A DNA stretch of 6,077 nucleotides from Myxococcales bacterium (GTDB lineage: Bacteria > Myxococcota_A > Polyangia > Palsa-1104): the NCBI GenBank assembly GCA_023248835.1, contig JAHFDU010000016.1, positions 12,523 through 18,599 on the forward strand, written 5' to 3'. The first letter of the stretch is position 1; every line of letters begins with the position of its first letter. Positions 1-5,642 of this stretch are shown one piece after another. The translations under genes were made by a program, and so were the position numbers. The notes beneath the pieces were generated by a model that saw nothing but the letters and a program-made list of their open reading frames with translations, did no database searches and had not been told where the DNA came from.

Positions 1-982
1 CGTGTTTGTAGAGGGCGACAAATCCTCGGAGATCGCGATGGAGCGCCTCATAGCGCTGACGATGTTCCGTCGTGCCGCGGTGGTAGACCGAAAGCGCCAC
101 CAACACCGCGTTGTTGATCGGATCTTTGACCAGAGCCGAGCCCTTGGCGGTCGGAAATCGTGCCAAGAAATCGACTTTGATGCGGGCGAACACGATCTCA
201 CGTCGGCGCAATTTCTCATCTTGCGAAATCGGTTGCGCGTACAGCGCCTGCAATTCGCGCAAAATCGGCTGCAGAAAATCCGAGAATGCGGCTTGTTTCT
301 CCTCTTGACGACGCGCTTCGGCGAACAATTCGGCCACCTCCGAAGGACGGCCTTGCGAAAAAAAAAGGGCGGCCCCTTCGAGTCCCACCAGCGTCGCCAA
401 ACTCTCGTTCCATTCGCTGTGACTCGACAAGTACACCGTCGCATGCAGCATTTCGTGCAGCATCACCTCAACAACGCGAGCGTCCGATCCCTCGAGCATC
501 GACGAGTAAATCGGATCGCTGAGATAGCCAAGGGTTGAGTAGCCAGCCACGGCGCGAAGATAGGTATCAAATCCTTGCGCTTGCAAATTCGCCGCCTGTT
601 TGCGCGCGTCGCTCTCGCGAAAATATCCAAGATAAGGCACCGCGCCCACCAGAGGAAACGTGTGTGTTTTTGCGCGCAGCTCATCTTTGGGCGCCGCTGT
701 CAGATTCCACGCGATTGGCTCGCCGTGGGTATCGACAAAGCTCGAATATTCGTCGCCGCCCCGCAGCCCCAGCGTGCGCACAGCAAACTCACGTGCCGCC
801 TGCGCCACTCGCAGCCGCCGCTTGGTATCCTCGGAGATCGCCGGATCGCCGAGCACAGTCTCGATGCGCCGACGCGCCCGCAGGAGCTGAAACTGCCCAC
901 CGCTCTGCTGGGCCAAATAGGACGCGGCAAAACAACCATCGGCGAAGAGCAGCAATAGGAAAAAGTGGCGCGTCACAGCCAT
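1..982 (-). CDS. PF10023-type zinc aminopeptidase lipoprotein (C-terminus off the left edge)
   Basis: Reading the minus strand from the ATG at 982 gives 327 codons without a stop, so the 3' end lies outside the window. The protein has a zinc metallopeptidase motif HEMLH (residues 176-180), and Glu193 in a WNESLATLVG segment is the likely third zinc ligand. This layout, with the preceding GYSTLGYLSDPI segment, fits the predicted aminopeptidase family PF10023/COG4324. The N-terminus is basic then hydrophobic and ends in ADGC (Cys17), a slightly non-canonical lipobox followed by SYLAQQSGGQ, so a periplasm-facing lipoprotein is likely. The family is usually about 350 residues, so perhaps 20-30 residues are missing. 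A TAG lies two codons upstream of the ATG, which fixes the start. It sits 50 bases after prmC on the same strand and is probably cotranscribed. A run of nine T (358-366) encodes Leu206-Ser209. The natural substrate is unknown. Confidence 0.88.
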   Translation of the reverse strand, partial: MAVTRHFFLLLLFADGCFAASYLAQQSGGQFQLLRARRRIETVLGDPAISEDTKRRLRVAQAAREFAVRTLGLRGGDEYSSFVDTHGEPIAWNLTAAPKDELRAKTHTFPLVGAVPYLGYFRESDARKQAANLQAQGFDTYLRAVAGYSTLGYLSDPIYSSMLEGSDARVVEVMLHEMLHATVYLSSHSEWNESLATLVGLEGAALFFSQGRPSEVAELFAEARRQEEKQAAFSDFLQPILRELQALYAQPISQDEKLRRREIVFARIKVDFLARFPTAKGSALVKDPINNAVLVALSVYHRGTTEHRQRYEALHRDLRGFVALYKH

Positions 983-984
983 AG

Positions 985-1013
985 CCTATCCCGACACCAG
1001 CTTAACCTATCCC
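985..1013. repeat. Pair of 8-base direct repeats (CCTATCCC) before the aminopeptidase
   Basis: CCTATCCC occurs at 985-992 and 1006-1013, 21 bases apart (two helical turns), in the 50-base gap between prmC and the aminopeptidase. Read on the minus strand it is GGGATAGG. The copy nearer the aminopeptidase lies 2 bases before its ATG and is the only purine-rich candidate ribosome-binding site. It may be chance. Confidence 0.25.
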
Positions 1014-1032
1014 CTCAAGTCCGACGTCAGGA

Positions 1033-1878
1033 TCATCTTGGACGGGCACCACTGACCACGCGTTCAACGCCGCCGAGATCTCTGTTGCCAGCGATGTCGA
1101 CAAATCGCTGTTCCGTGAATCGCTCTACTAACTGGTCAGACTGACCCGCGCCGAACTCGACGGCAAGCACTCCGCCGGGCAAAAGCTTTGCCGGCGCCTC
1201 TGCGCACAAGCGTCGCAACACATCGAGACCGTCCTTTCCGCCATCGAGTGCAGCGTGTGGCTCACGCTGCACTTCGGCGCTGAGCTTGCCGATCTCACCG
1301 GTCGGAATGTAGGGCGGATTGGAAACAATCAAGTCAACGCGATCGTTGATGGAACCCAGCAAGTCGCTCTGCACGCACTCGATCGGGAGCGACAGCCGCT
1401 CGCTGTTCAGCCGCGCCACTTCCAGCGCAGCGGCAGAGGCGTCGACCGCGATCACCCTCGCAGCTGGCCATTTTTTCTTGAGCGCCAGCGCGATCGCGCC
1501 CGAACCGGTTCCAATATCGACAATCGTTTTCGGCGCTTCGACGAAACGCTCAATCGCAACGTCGATCAAGGTTTCGGTATCGGGCCGCGGTATCAGCACG
1601 CGCTCGTCGACAAAAAGCTCGAGCGAGCAAAACTCTTTTTTACCTATAAGATACGCGACCGCATGACCTTCTAAGCGTCGTTTTATCAGTGCTCGAAAGG
1701 CGGTCAGCTCGGGTGCCGAGAGCGGCTGGTCAAAATGCGTATACAAAAAAACGCGGGACTGGGAAAGCACATGCGCGAGCAGAAGCTCGGCGTCAAGCCG
1801 TGGTGTCGCTTTTCCGCGATCGGAAAAACGTGCCAGCGTCCAATCAAGCACGCGCCGGATGGTCCAAACTTCCGACAT
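1033..1878 (-). CDS. prmC: Release factor glutamine N5-methyltransferase PrmC (HemK)
   Basis: PrmC transfers a methyl group from S-adenosylmethionine to the glutamine of the GGQ motif of peptide chain release factors in the cytoplasm. The 281-residue length is normal. An N-terminal helical domain (about 1-85) is followed by IPRPDTE (96-102), SAM motif I VDIGTGSGAIAL (120-131), acidic motif II around AVDAS (144-148), and the diagnostic NPPY (187-190) that binds the target amide. The C-terminal part has LDGGKDGLDVLRRL (211-224) and LLPGGVLAVEFG (232-243), as in other PrmC proteins. The start ATG (1878-1876) immediately follows the TAG of the upstream gene, giving TAGATG, so translation is probably coupled. 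prmC usually follows prfA, but here it follows an exported protein gene. Paralogue PrmB is less likely given the IPRPDTE motif and overall match. Confidence 0.95.
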   Translation of the reverse strand: MSEVWTIRRVLDWTLARFSDRGKATPRLDAELLLAHVLSQSRVFLYTHFDQPLSAPELTAFRALIKRRLEGHAVAYLIGKKEFCSLELFVDERVLIPRPDTETLIDVAIERFVEAPKTIVDIGTGSGAIALALKKKWPAARVIAVDASAAALEVARLNSERLSLPIECVQSDLLGSINDRVDLIVSNPPYIPTGEIGKLSAEVQREPHAALDGGKDGLDVLRRLCAEAPAKLLPGGVLAVEFGAGQSDQLVERFTEQRFVDIAGNRDLGGVERVVSGARPR

Positions 1879-3006
1879 CTATTGCTCACGAAAATATTCG
1901 TCGCCACGAAACTGATAGCGTGCCCGGCGATCGGTGGCCCATGGCAATAGCAGCGGAATCACGTCCGCCGATCCATCGCTCGAGAAATTGGTTTTGGAAA
2001 AGCCATTGGCTTTGCTCGCCTCGATCACCAAATCGGTCGCCTTGCCCCGCCTAATCCACGAAACTTTGTCTTCGACGAAAGCATCGCCAACCGATTTCTT
2101 TACTTCGCAGGCGAACGAGCGCGCAAGCTCGTCGCCTTGCACCCGATAAATGGCCAAGATTTCGCGCGCGCCTCGACTTGAGCGCTCGACATAGCGAACC
2201 GCCAGCGCTTCATTCGATCCATTCAGGTTGACTACCTCGAGGTTCTTCACCTCGACCGACGATAGCAATTCTTGAAAACTGAATTCGCCACTGCCGACAA
2301 TCAGCGAGAGGTACTTTCCAACCACCAGCGCGCGCCCCCGCTCGTCGAGACCGAGCGCCACCGCCCGATCAAAACGAACCGCCGCGCGATCGGTGTGCAG
2401 CGCGTGTAACAAATCGTCGAGCGCAGTCTCGGCCCGATTGACGAACAGGCGGCCAGCGAGCGACCGCGTGCGGGCGGTTTTGCCGTCGGCCTTGGAGTCG
2501 CAGTCGGCCACCTCAAGCGAGAATGAAAGCGGCATCCCCGGTGCGTAATGCTCGAGCGCGACCAAAGGCAACACCATCTCCACCGCCCAGCCCTGCGCCT
2601 GCAGCGCCGACACCGTGCGCACCGCTTTGCCAAGCTGCAGCGGCGTCGCGCGCACTACCTCGCGCAGCGCGCCGGCATCACCGGGATAGACCATCAGTTT
2701 TTGCTTTCCCAGATTCCAAACAATGTGGTCCTCGCCAGCCTGGGTGTCTTTGGTGCGGGCAAAATAGTTGTCGCGTACATCGGCGAGCAGATAAAGCTGC
2801 TGCTCGTCGACGGCGCAACGCGCGGTGAACGAAAGATTCAGGTCGCGCCCGCCGGCTTCCACCCCGTCGAAGTTTTGCCAATCGTCGAGCAAGCCGTCGA
2901 GAACAATCGAGCGACTTGGGATCGACGCGCAATGTAAATCTCTCTGTTCAGCCTCTGCCCAGCGGAGGGATGAAAAAAACAGCGCGGTGACCAACCCAAG
3001 ACGCAT
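1879..3006 (-). CDS. Exported protein with N-terminal CBM9/DOMON-like domain
   Basis: The protein is 375 residues from the ATG at 3006-3004. This start is chosen because it opens a signal peptide (MRLGLVTALF... to AEA at 17-19, probable cleavage before Glu20) and has AAGAGG just upstream. The frame is open to 3168, but the extra 54 residues look non-coding and would bury the signal peptide. Residues about 28-190 resemble family 9 carbohydrate-binding-like beta-sandwich domains: IVLDGLLDDW (34-43), LYLLADVRDNYF (71-82), EDHIVWNL (92-99), and the GWAVEMVLPLVAL strand (139-151). The C-terminal half (about 190-375) is not recognised. No catalytic domain is visible. It is probably periplasmic or cell-surface, but the ligand is unknown, and such domains do not always bind sugar. 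It is first in a likely operon with prmC and the aminopeptidase. The domain call is from pattern recognition and moderately sure. Confidence 0.8.
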   Translation of the reverse strand: MRLGLVTALFFSSLRWAEAEQRDLHCASIPSRSIVLDGLLDDWQNFDGVEAGGRDLNLSFTARCAVDEQQLYLLADVRDNYFARTKDTQAGEDHIVWNLGKQKLMVYPGDAGALREVVRATPLQLGKAVRTVSALQAQGWAVEMVLPLVALEHYAPGMPLSFSLEVADCDSKADGKTARTRSLAGRLFVNRAETALDDLLHALHTDRAAVRFDRAVALGLDERGRALVVGKYLSLIVGSGEFSFQELLSSVEVKNLEVVNLNGSNEALAVRYVERSSRGAREILAIYRVQGDELARSFACEVKKSVGDAFVEDKVSWIRRGKATDLVIEASKANGFSKTNFSSDGSADVIPLLLPWATDRRARYQFRGDEYFREQ

Positions 3007-3075
3007 GTGCCTCTTACCATACCCGGAACCATCGCTGGTTGCAGCAATCCCAATGGGGCTGCAATGCGGATAGCG

Positions 3076-3107
3076 CGCAACTCTTTCGCACAACTGCCGA
3101 TAAGTCC
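3076..3107 (+). promoter_or_regulatory. Bipartite element copy 1 (CGCAAC-N13-TGCCGATAAGTCC)
   Basis: CGCAAC (3076-3081) is followed after 13 bases by TGCCGATAAGTCC (3095-3107). The same two blocks recur at 5964-5996 with a 14-base gap. The core GCCGATAA equals the -10 consensus of sigma28 (FliA) promoters, but the upstream block does not match the TAAA-type -35. If it is a promoter it points right, with a start near 3114. If it is a minus-strand operator it lies about 70 bases before the CBM9-like gene. Confidence 0.35.
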
Positions 3108-3128
3108 AGCACATCACATTCGTGTATG

Positions 3129-3147
3129 GGTTGATAAAATGACAACC
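3129..3147. promoter_or_regulatory. Candidate operator, inverted repeat GGTTG-N9-CAACC
   Basis: Five-base arms GGTTG (3129-3133) and CAACC (3143-3147) flank an A/T-rich 9-base centre that covers the -35 box of the rightward promoter. Placement over a promoter ahead of an HTH protein gene would suit autoregulation, as in MqsA-type loci. The arms are short, so this is suggestive only. Confidence 0.3.
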
Positions 3148-3159
3148 TCTGTCTATACT
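3131..3159 (+). promoter_or_regulatory. Sigma70-type promoter facing the HTH gene
   Basis: TTGATA (3131-3136) and TATACT (3154-3159) are separated by exactly 17 bases, and each box matches the consensus at five of six positions. The expected transcript start is near 3166. This is the best promoter in the window and would give the HTH-hydrolase-methyltransferase genes a leader of about 230 nucleotides, or drive a separate small RNA. Confidence 0.55.
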
Positions 3160-3165
3160 AAGAAT

Positions 3166-3311
3166 CAAGCACTTAGGGCGATTCGGCGGCTGCCGATTGC
3201 GATCGCTCCGGATGTGGCTGCTTTCTGTTTTGGGAAGCTTCGGTTTGGGTCTTGGTGATGTGGAAATCCTCCTAAGAAGTGCTCCGATCGCTCACAGGGT
3301 CGGGGCATTTT
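3166..3311 (+). ncRNA. Possible structured leader RNA or small RNA
   Basis: The predicted transcript starts beside AGCACTTAGG (3168-3177), which can pair with CCT (3271-3273) and AAGTGCT (3277-3283) across a 3-base bulge, closing a domain of about 115 nucleotides. Inside are hairpins at 3183-3196 (TCGGC/GCCGA) and 3220-3238 (GCTTTC/GGAAGC). A terminator-like hairpin follows at 3281-3306, sharing 3 bases with the closing stem. No known RNA family was recognised. Single short stems are expected by chance, so the case rests on their combination with the promoter. Confidence 0.25.
3281..3311 (+). terminator. Terminator-like hairpin in the leader of the HTH gene
   Basis: GCTCCGATC (3281-3289) pairs with GGTCGGGGC (3298-3306) over nine positions, two of them G-T, with an 8-base loop, followed by ATTTT. 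The T run is short (four), so termination would be partial at best. It lies between the promoter and the HTH gene, where an attenuator would be. Confidence 0.35.
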
Positions 3312-3396
3312 GAAACGCGGTTCGAAGATCAAGATCTGCTGATGTTGGTGACGATTGCCGATGAAGTGGTCACCGTTGAAGGGATTGGGAGGAAGT

Positions 3397-3816
3397 ATGG
3401 GTAGGACTGCCACCGCGACGATCTCGCTCGGCCGTTTTGTTTTCATTGCCACTCTGCCCACGGTCACTTCTAAGGTGGCCGGCACCGCCGCCTTTTGGGT
3501 GGCCGACCTTGTTCGATTTGAGCGCGCGGTCGCCAAATGGGTGATTGAACATGGCGCTATGTCGCCGGAAACATTTCGGCTGCTTCGAAAGACGGCGAAT
3601 TTGTCATTGCTCGAGCTCGGCGAGCTGCTTGGAAAAGACAAAGCCGAAATTTCAAGATGGGAAAACGGCTACCACAAATTTAGCGTCTGCACCTGGAACA
3701 CCGTGGCTGACCTTGCGCTCGATGCGATGGGCGGAAAGCAGAACGCAGCCGGCCGCTTGCGCGCCATCGTAGCCGCCAAAAAACACTCCCAGCGACCCAT
3801 CAAGATCGCGGTGTAA
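3397..3816 (+). CDS. MqsA/YgiT-type HTH antitoxin-like regulator without zinc finger
   Basis: The 139-residue protein starts at ATG 3397, chosen for the GGGAGG at 3387-3392 just upstream. The frame can be opened at TTG 3355, but that codon lacks such a site. Residues about 56-110 form an XRE-type helix-turn-helix (MSPETFRLLRK, then LLELGELLGK, then AEISRWENG). The sequence before it, ATLPTV...DLVRFERAVAKW (18-47), aligns by eye with the zinc-finger-to-HTH linker of MqsA/YgiT-type antitoxins. The expected Cys-x-x-Cys pair is replaced by TSKVAG, no second pair exists, and Cys98 is the only cysteine. It is probably a DNA-binding autoregulator, perhaps an orphaned antitoxin. It is followed after 5 bases by the hydrolase gene, so it may head and control that operon. 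The HTH call is firm, the antitoxin ancestry less so. Confidence 0.8.
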   Translation: MGRTATATISLGRFVFIATLPTVTSKVAGTAAFWVADLVRFERAVAKWVIEHGAMSPETFRLLRKTANLSLLELGELLGKDKAEISRWENGYHKFSVCTWNTVADLALDAMGGKQNAAGRLRAIVAAKKHSQRPIKIAV

Positions 3817-3821
3817 CTAGA

Positions 3822-4577
3822 ATGGCTTTCGTGCTTGCAAACGGCATCACCCACCACGTTCAGGAGCTCGGCAGCGGCCGGCCAGTGGTGATGCTGCACG
3901 GATTGCTGGGCAGCATGGCGACCTGGTATTTCACTGCCGCACCGGTGCTGGCGCGCAGCCATCGCGTGTTGCTCTATGATCTGCGCGGCCATGGCAAGAG
4001 CGCGCGCGCGCCGACGGGATACGGCGTCGCCAGCATGGCAGATGATCTCGAGTCGCTGACGGCTGGTTTTTCGACCGATCCGCTCACATTGATCGGGCAC
4101 AGTTACGGCGCTGCCATCGCGCTTCAGTTTGCACTGCGGCGTCCGGAGCGGGTCGATCGCTTGGTGCTGGTCGAATCGCCGCTGCCGCCCAGCGATCTGC
4201 AGGACCTCGAAGCGTTCGTCGGTCTGCGCTGGGACGAAAAGATGGGAGCGCTGCCCGAATCGGTTCGCGCCTCGCTCGAGCGTCAGGGCCGCCGCGGGCG
4301 CAAGTTCGTCGACAATTACCGCTTTTTGGCGCGCGACAGCTCGCTGCTCAGCGATCTACGCAGCAACCTCGACATCAGCGACGAAACGCTCGCCCGAATG
4401 GATCGCCGCGCGCTGTTGCTGTATGGAACGCGCTCGAGCTGCCAATCCGTCGGCAAACGACTGTCGCAGGTCTTGCCGCGTGCCGAGTTCCTGCTCATCG
4501 AAGGCGGCCATTTTCTTCCGGTCGATGCGCCAACTGAAGTCACCGCTCACATCATGAGATTCTTGAAAAGTGGGTGA
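3822..4577 (+). CDS. Alpha/beta-fold hydrolase (esterase-like)
   Basis: The 251-residue length is typical of small alpha/beta hydrolases. The oxyanion-hole segment VVMLHGLLGS (22-31) is followed by LLYDLRGHGKS (50-60), the nucleophile elbow GHSYG with Ser94 (92-96), and the catalytic His230 in EGGHFLPVDAP (227-237). The usual acid after strand 7 (YGxxD) is missing: the sequence is YGTRSSCQSV (201-210). Glu118 after strand 6 (LVLVESP) is a candidate replacement, as in haloalkane-dehalogenase-like arrangements. There is no signal peptide, so it is cytoplasmic. Its ATG lies 5 bases after the HTH gene stop, with no clear ribosome-binding site, suggesting coupling. Its end overlaps the methyltransferase start by 8 bases. 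It likely hydrolyses an ester, thioester or similar bond; the substrate cannot be told from sequence. Confidence 0.9.
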   Translation: MAFVLANGITHHVQELGSGRPVVMLHGLLGSMATWYFTAAPVLARSHRVLLYDLRGHGKSARAPTGYGVASMADDLESLTAGFSTDPLTLIGHSYGAAIALQFALRRPERVDRLVLVESPLPPSDLQDLEAFVGLRWDEKMGALPESVRASLERQGRRGRKFVDNYRFLARDSSLLSDLRSNLDISDETLARMDRRALLLYGTRSSCQSVGKRLSQVLPRAEFLLIEGGHFLPVDAPTEVTAHIMRFLKSG

Positions 4578-5394
4578 CCTCTCCGTCACCGCGCTGTACA
4601 CCTCGGGGGCGTGGAGTTGGGGTGGCGTGCGCGGCGCTGAATGTCTTGCGAGCGACGATGCGAAAAGAGTCTTTCGCGTAACCAATGCCGCGCTCAGACT
4701 GGCGCGCCCGTGGTCGCCACCGTCGCTGCCGCATGCGCTGTTGTGGCGCCATGCGCTGATCGATTTTCTGCTTGCGCAACGAGCGCCGACGAAAGTGCTA
4801 GAACTCGCCTCCGGCTTTTCGCCGCGCGGGTTCAGTGCCAGCGAAAATCCATTGCTTACTTATATTGAAATCGACCGACCGGCGGTCATCGAGCGCAAAC
4901 GATCGCTGCTTGCCAGAAGCACTCTTGGGAAAGAGGCGCTTGAGCGTTCGAATTGGCAGCTCCTCTCAAGCGACGTGATTGCCGATTCATTCGAAGCTCA
5001 GCTCGAGTCACCGCCACCGCAACTGATCATCGCAGAGGGGCTGTTCATGTACCTCGACGTCGAGACCCAGCGCTCGCTGCAGCGGCGCATCGCGGCGATG
5101 CTGGCCCCGGGCGGCACCCTGATTTTCGATCTGGTACCGCCGTGTGAGCAGCCAGCTCCAAGCGCGGCCGGTCGCGCCCTCGGCTGGATGATGCGGCGCT
5201 TTAGCGGACAGGGGTTCGCGCCTGACACCAGAACGCGCACCGAGATCGTGCGCGATTTGCAAGCGGACGGTTTTGCCGAAGTCGAGATTTTCGATCCCGA
5301 TCACCCGCCGCCCAATTTTTCACCCCCGACGACCGATTTGGCTTTCGACCAGGTGGTATTCGCGGCGAAGGTCAAGAGGGACGATCTTCCGTAA
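4570..5394 (+). CDS. Leucine carboxyl methyltransferase-like SAM methyltransferase (PF04072 type)
   Basis: The 274-residue protein begins at GTG 4570, overlapping the hydrolase end (GTGGGTGA). No better start is visible, and the early VTALYTSGAW (6-15) matches the family's N-terminal region. SAM motif I is VLELASGFSPRGF (77-89), followed by the acidic YIEIDRP (98-104) and the family hallmark IIAEGLFMYLD (153-163), then LAPGGTLIFDL (178-188). This is the leucine carboxyl methyltransferase (LCM/PPM1) type, whose members methylate carboxylates or hydroxyls on proteins or small molecules, including O-methylation in natural product pathways. No transmembrane segment is visible. Translation probably depends on coupling to the hydrolase, since no ribosome-binding site is evident. 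The hydrolase-methyltransferase pairing suggests a shared substrate. It converges on the BrnT operon with only 17 bases between stop codons. Confidence 0.87.
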   Translation: MGDLSVTALYTSGAWSWGGVRGAECLASDDAKRVFRVTNAALRLARPWSPPSLPHALLWRHALIDFLLAQRAPTKVLELASGFSPRGFSASENPLLTYIEIDRPAVIERKRSLLARSTLGKEALERSNWQLLSSDVIADSFEAQLESPPPQLIIAEGLFMYLDVETQRSLQRRIAAMLAPGGTLIFDLVPPCEQPAPSAAGRALGWMMRRFSGQGFAPDTRTRTEIVRDLQADGFAEVEIFDPDHPPPNFSPPTTDLAFDQVVFAAKVKRDDLP

Positions 5395-5411
5395 TACTGT
5401 TATTCACAGTA
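5395..5411. terminator. Small hairpin filling the gap between convergent stop codons
   Basis: TACTGT (5395-5400) and ACAGTA (5406-5411) form a perfect 6-base stem with a TATTC loop that exactly occupies the 17 bases between the TAA of the methyltransferase and the TAG of the antitoxin. It could serve both directions, but the stem is short and A/T-rich and lacks a T tract. Confidence 0.3.
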
Positions 5412-5642
5412 CTATCCGCCTGTCGCTTTTTTGCGACGAGGCATGACCTGGCGCCGAGCCAATTCTGCGAGATCGCGAAGCGCCCGATTCACCGACTCCG
5501 AACTACCAAAGAGATGAGCAACATCCGGGTCAAGCAGGACAATATTGCTACCGGTAGCGAACCGCGCCGCGTACTTTCCCCGCACCCCAGCCGAGAAGTC
5601 ATATTCTTTGCGCATCGACGACGCAGATTTACGTTTCTTCAT
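5412..5642 (-). CDS. Antitoxin of the BrnT module (BrnA-like N-terminus)
   Basis: The 76-residue start at ATG 5642-5640 is chosen because AGAGGA lies 6 bases upstream. An ATG at 5648 is only one base from that site, and the frame is open to 5720 inside the toxin gene. It overlaps the toxin end by 14 bases, the usual toxin-then-antitoxin coupling. The KEYDFSAGVRGKYA segment (12-25) resembles the start of BrnA antitoxins (KEYDFS). The rest, NIVLLDPDVAHLF (33-45) then SSESVNRALRDLAELARRQ (47-65), suggests a strand and two helices like a short ribbon-helix-helix fold, followed by a basic tail. It likely neutralises BrnT and represses the operon. The C-terminal half does not look like standard BrnA, so this is a variant partner family. 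Confidence 0.85.
   Translation of the reverse strand: MKKRKSASSMRKEYDFSAGVRGKYAARFATGSNIVLLDPDVAHLFGSSESVNRALRDLAELARRQVMPRRKKATGG

Larger units (their letters stand above)
3139..3404 (+). pseudogene. Possible remnant of a small toxin gene in three successive frames
   Basis: Three short open segments follow one another. The first runs from ATG 3139 to the TGA at 3256-3258 (39 residues, starting MTTSVYTKNQALRAIRRLP). A second segment (about 3251-3283) reads LGDVEILLRSA. The third runs from 3276 to the TAG at 3402-3404 and includes FETRFEDQDLLMLVTIADE. Joined by two +1 shifts they would make about 85 residues, the size of toxins such as DUF4258 that precede MqsA/YgiT-type antitoxins, with a loosely similar DVExLL and hydrophobic C-terminal strand. 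The last stop overlaps the antitoxin start by 8 bases (ATGGGTAG), as in toxin-antitoxin operons. Against it, the sigma70 promoter at 3131-3159 overlaps the first ATG, and the family match is a guess. The same bases could instead be a structured leader RNA. Confidence 0.25.

Noticed and set aside
2..984. Several plus-strand open frames over the left 1 kb, up to 178 codons
   Set aside because: They lie antisense to the minus-strand metallopeptidase, which has a clear zinc motif and lipobox. The plus-strand translations are rich in Arg and His and lack recognisable domains.
1255..1674. Plus-strand open frames over prmC
   Set aside because: They are antisense to a complete prmC with all family motifs.
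3007..3168. 54-residue N-terminal extension of the CBM9-like protein (ATG at 3168)
   Set aside because: The ATG at 3006 opens a good signal peptide. The extension covers the promoter region and would make the signal peptide internal.
3165..3641. 158-codon minus-strand open frame opposite the HTH gene
   Set aside because: It has low-complexity Ser-rich and mixed sequence with no domain, and it is opposite a gene with a clear HTH and a good ribosome-binding site.
4000..4011. GC dinucleotide run in the hydrolase gene
   Set aside because: It encodes Ser-Ala-Arg-Ala in a normal loop region of a GC-rich gene, and six units are not enough to claim a slippage switch.
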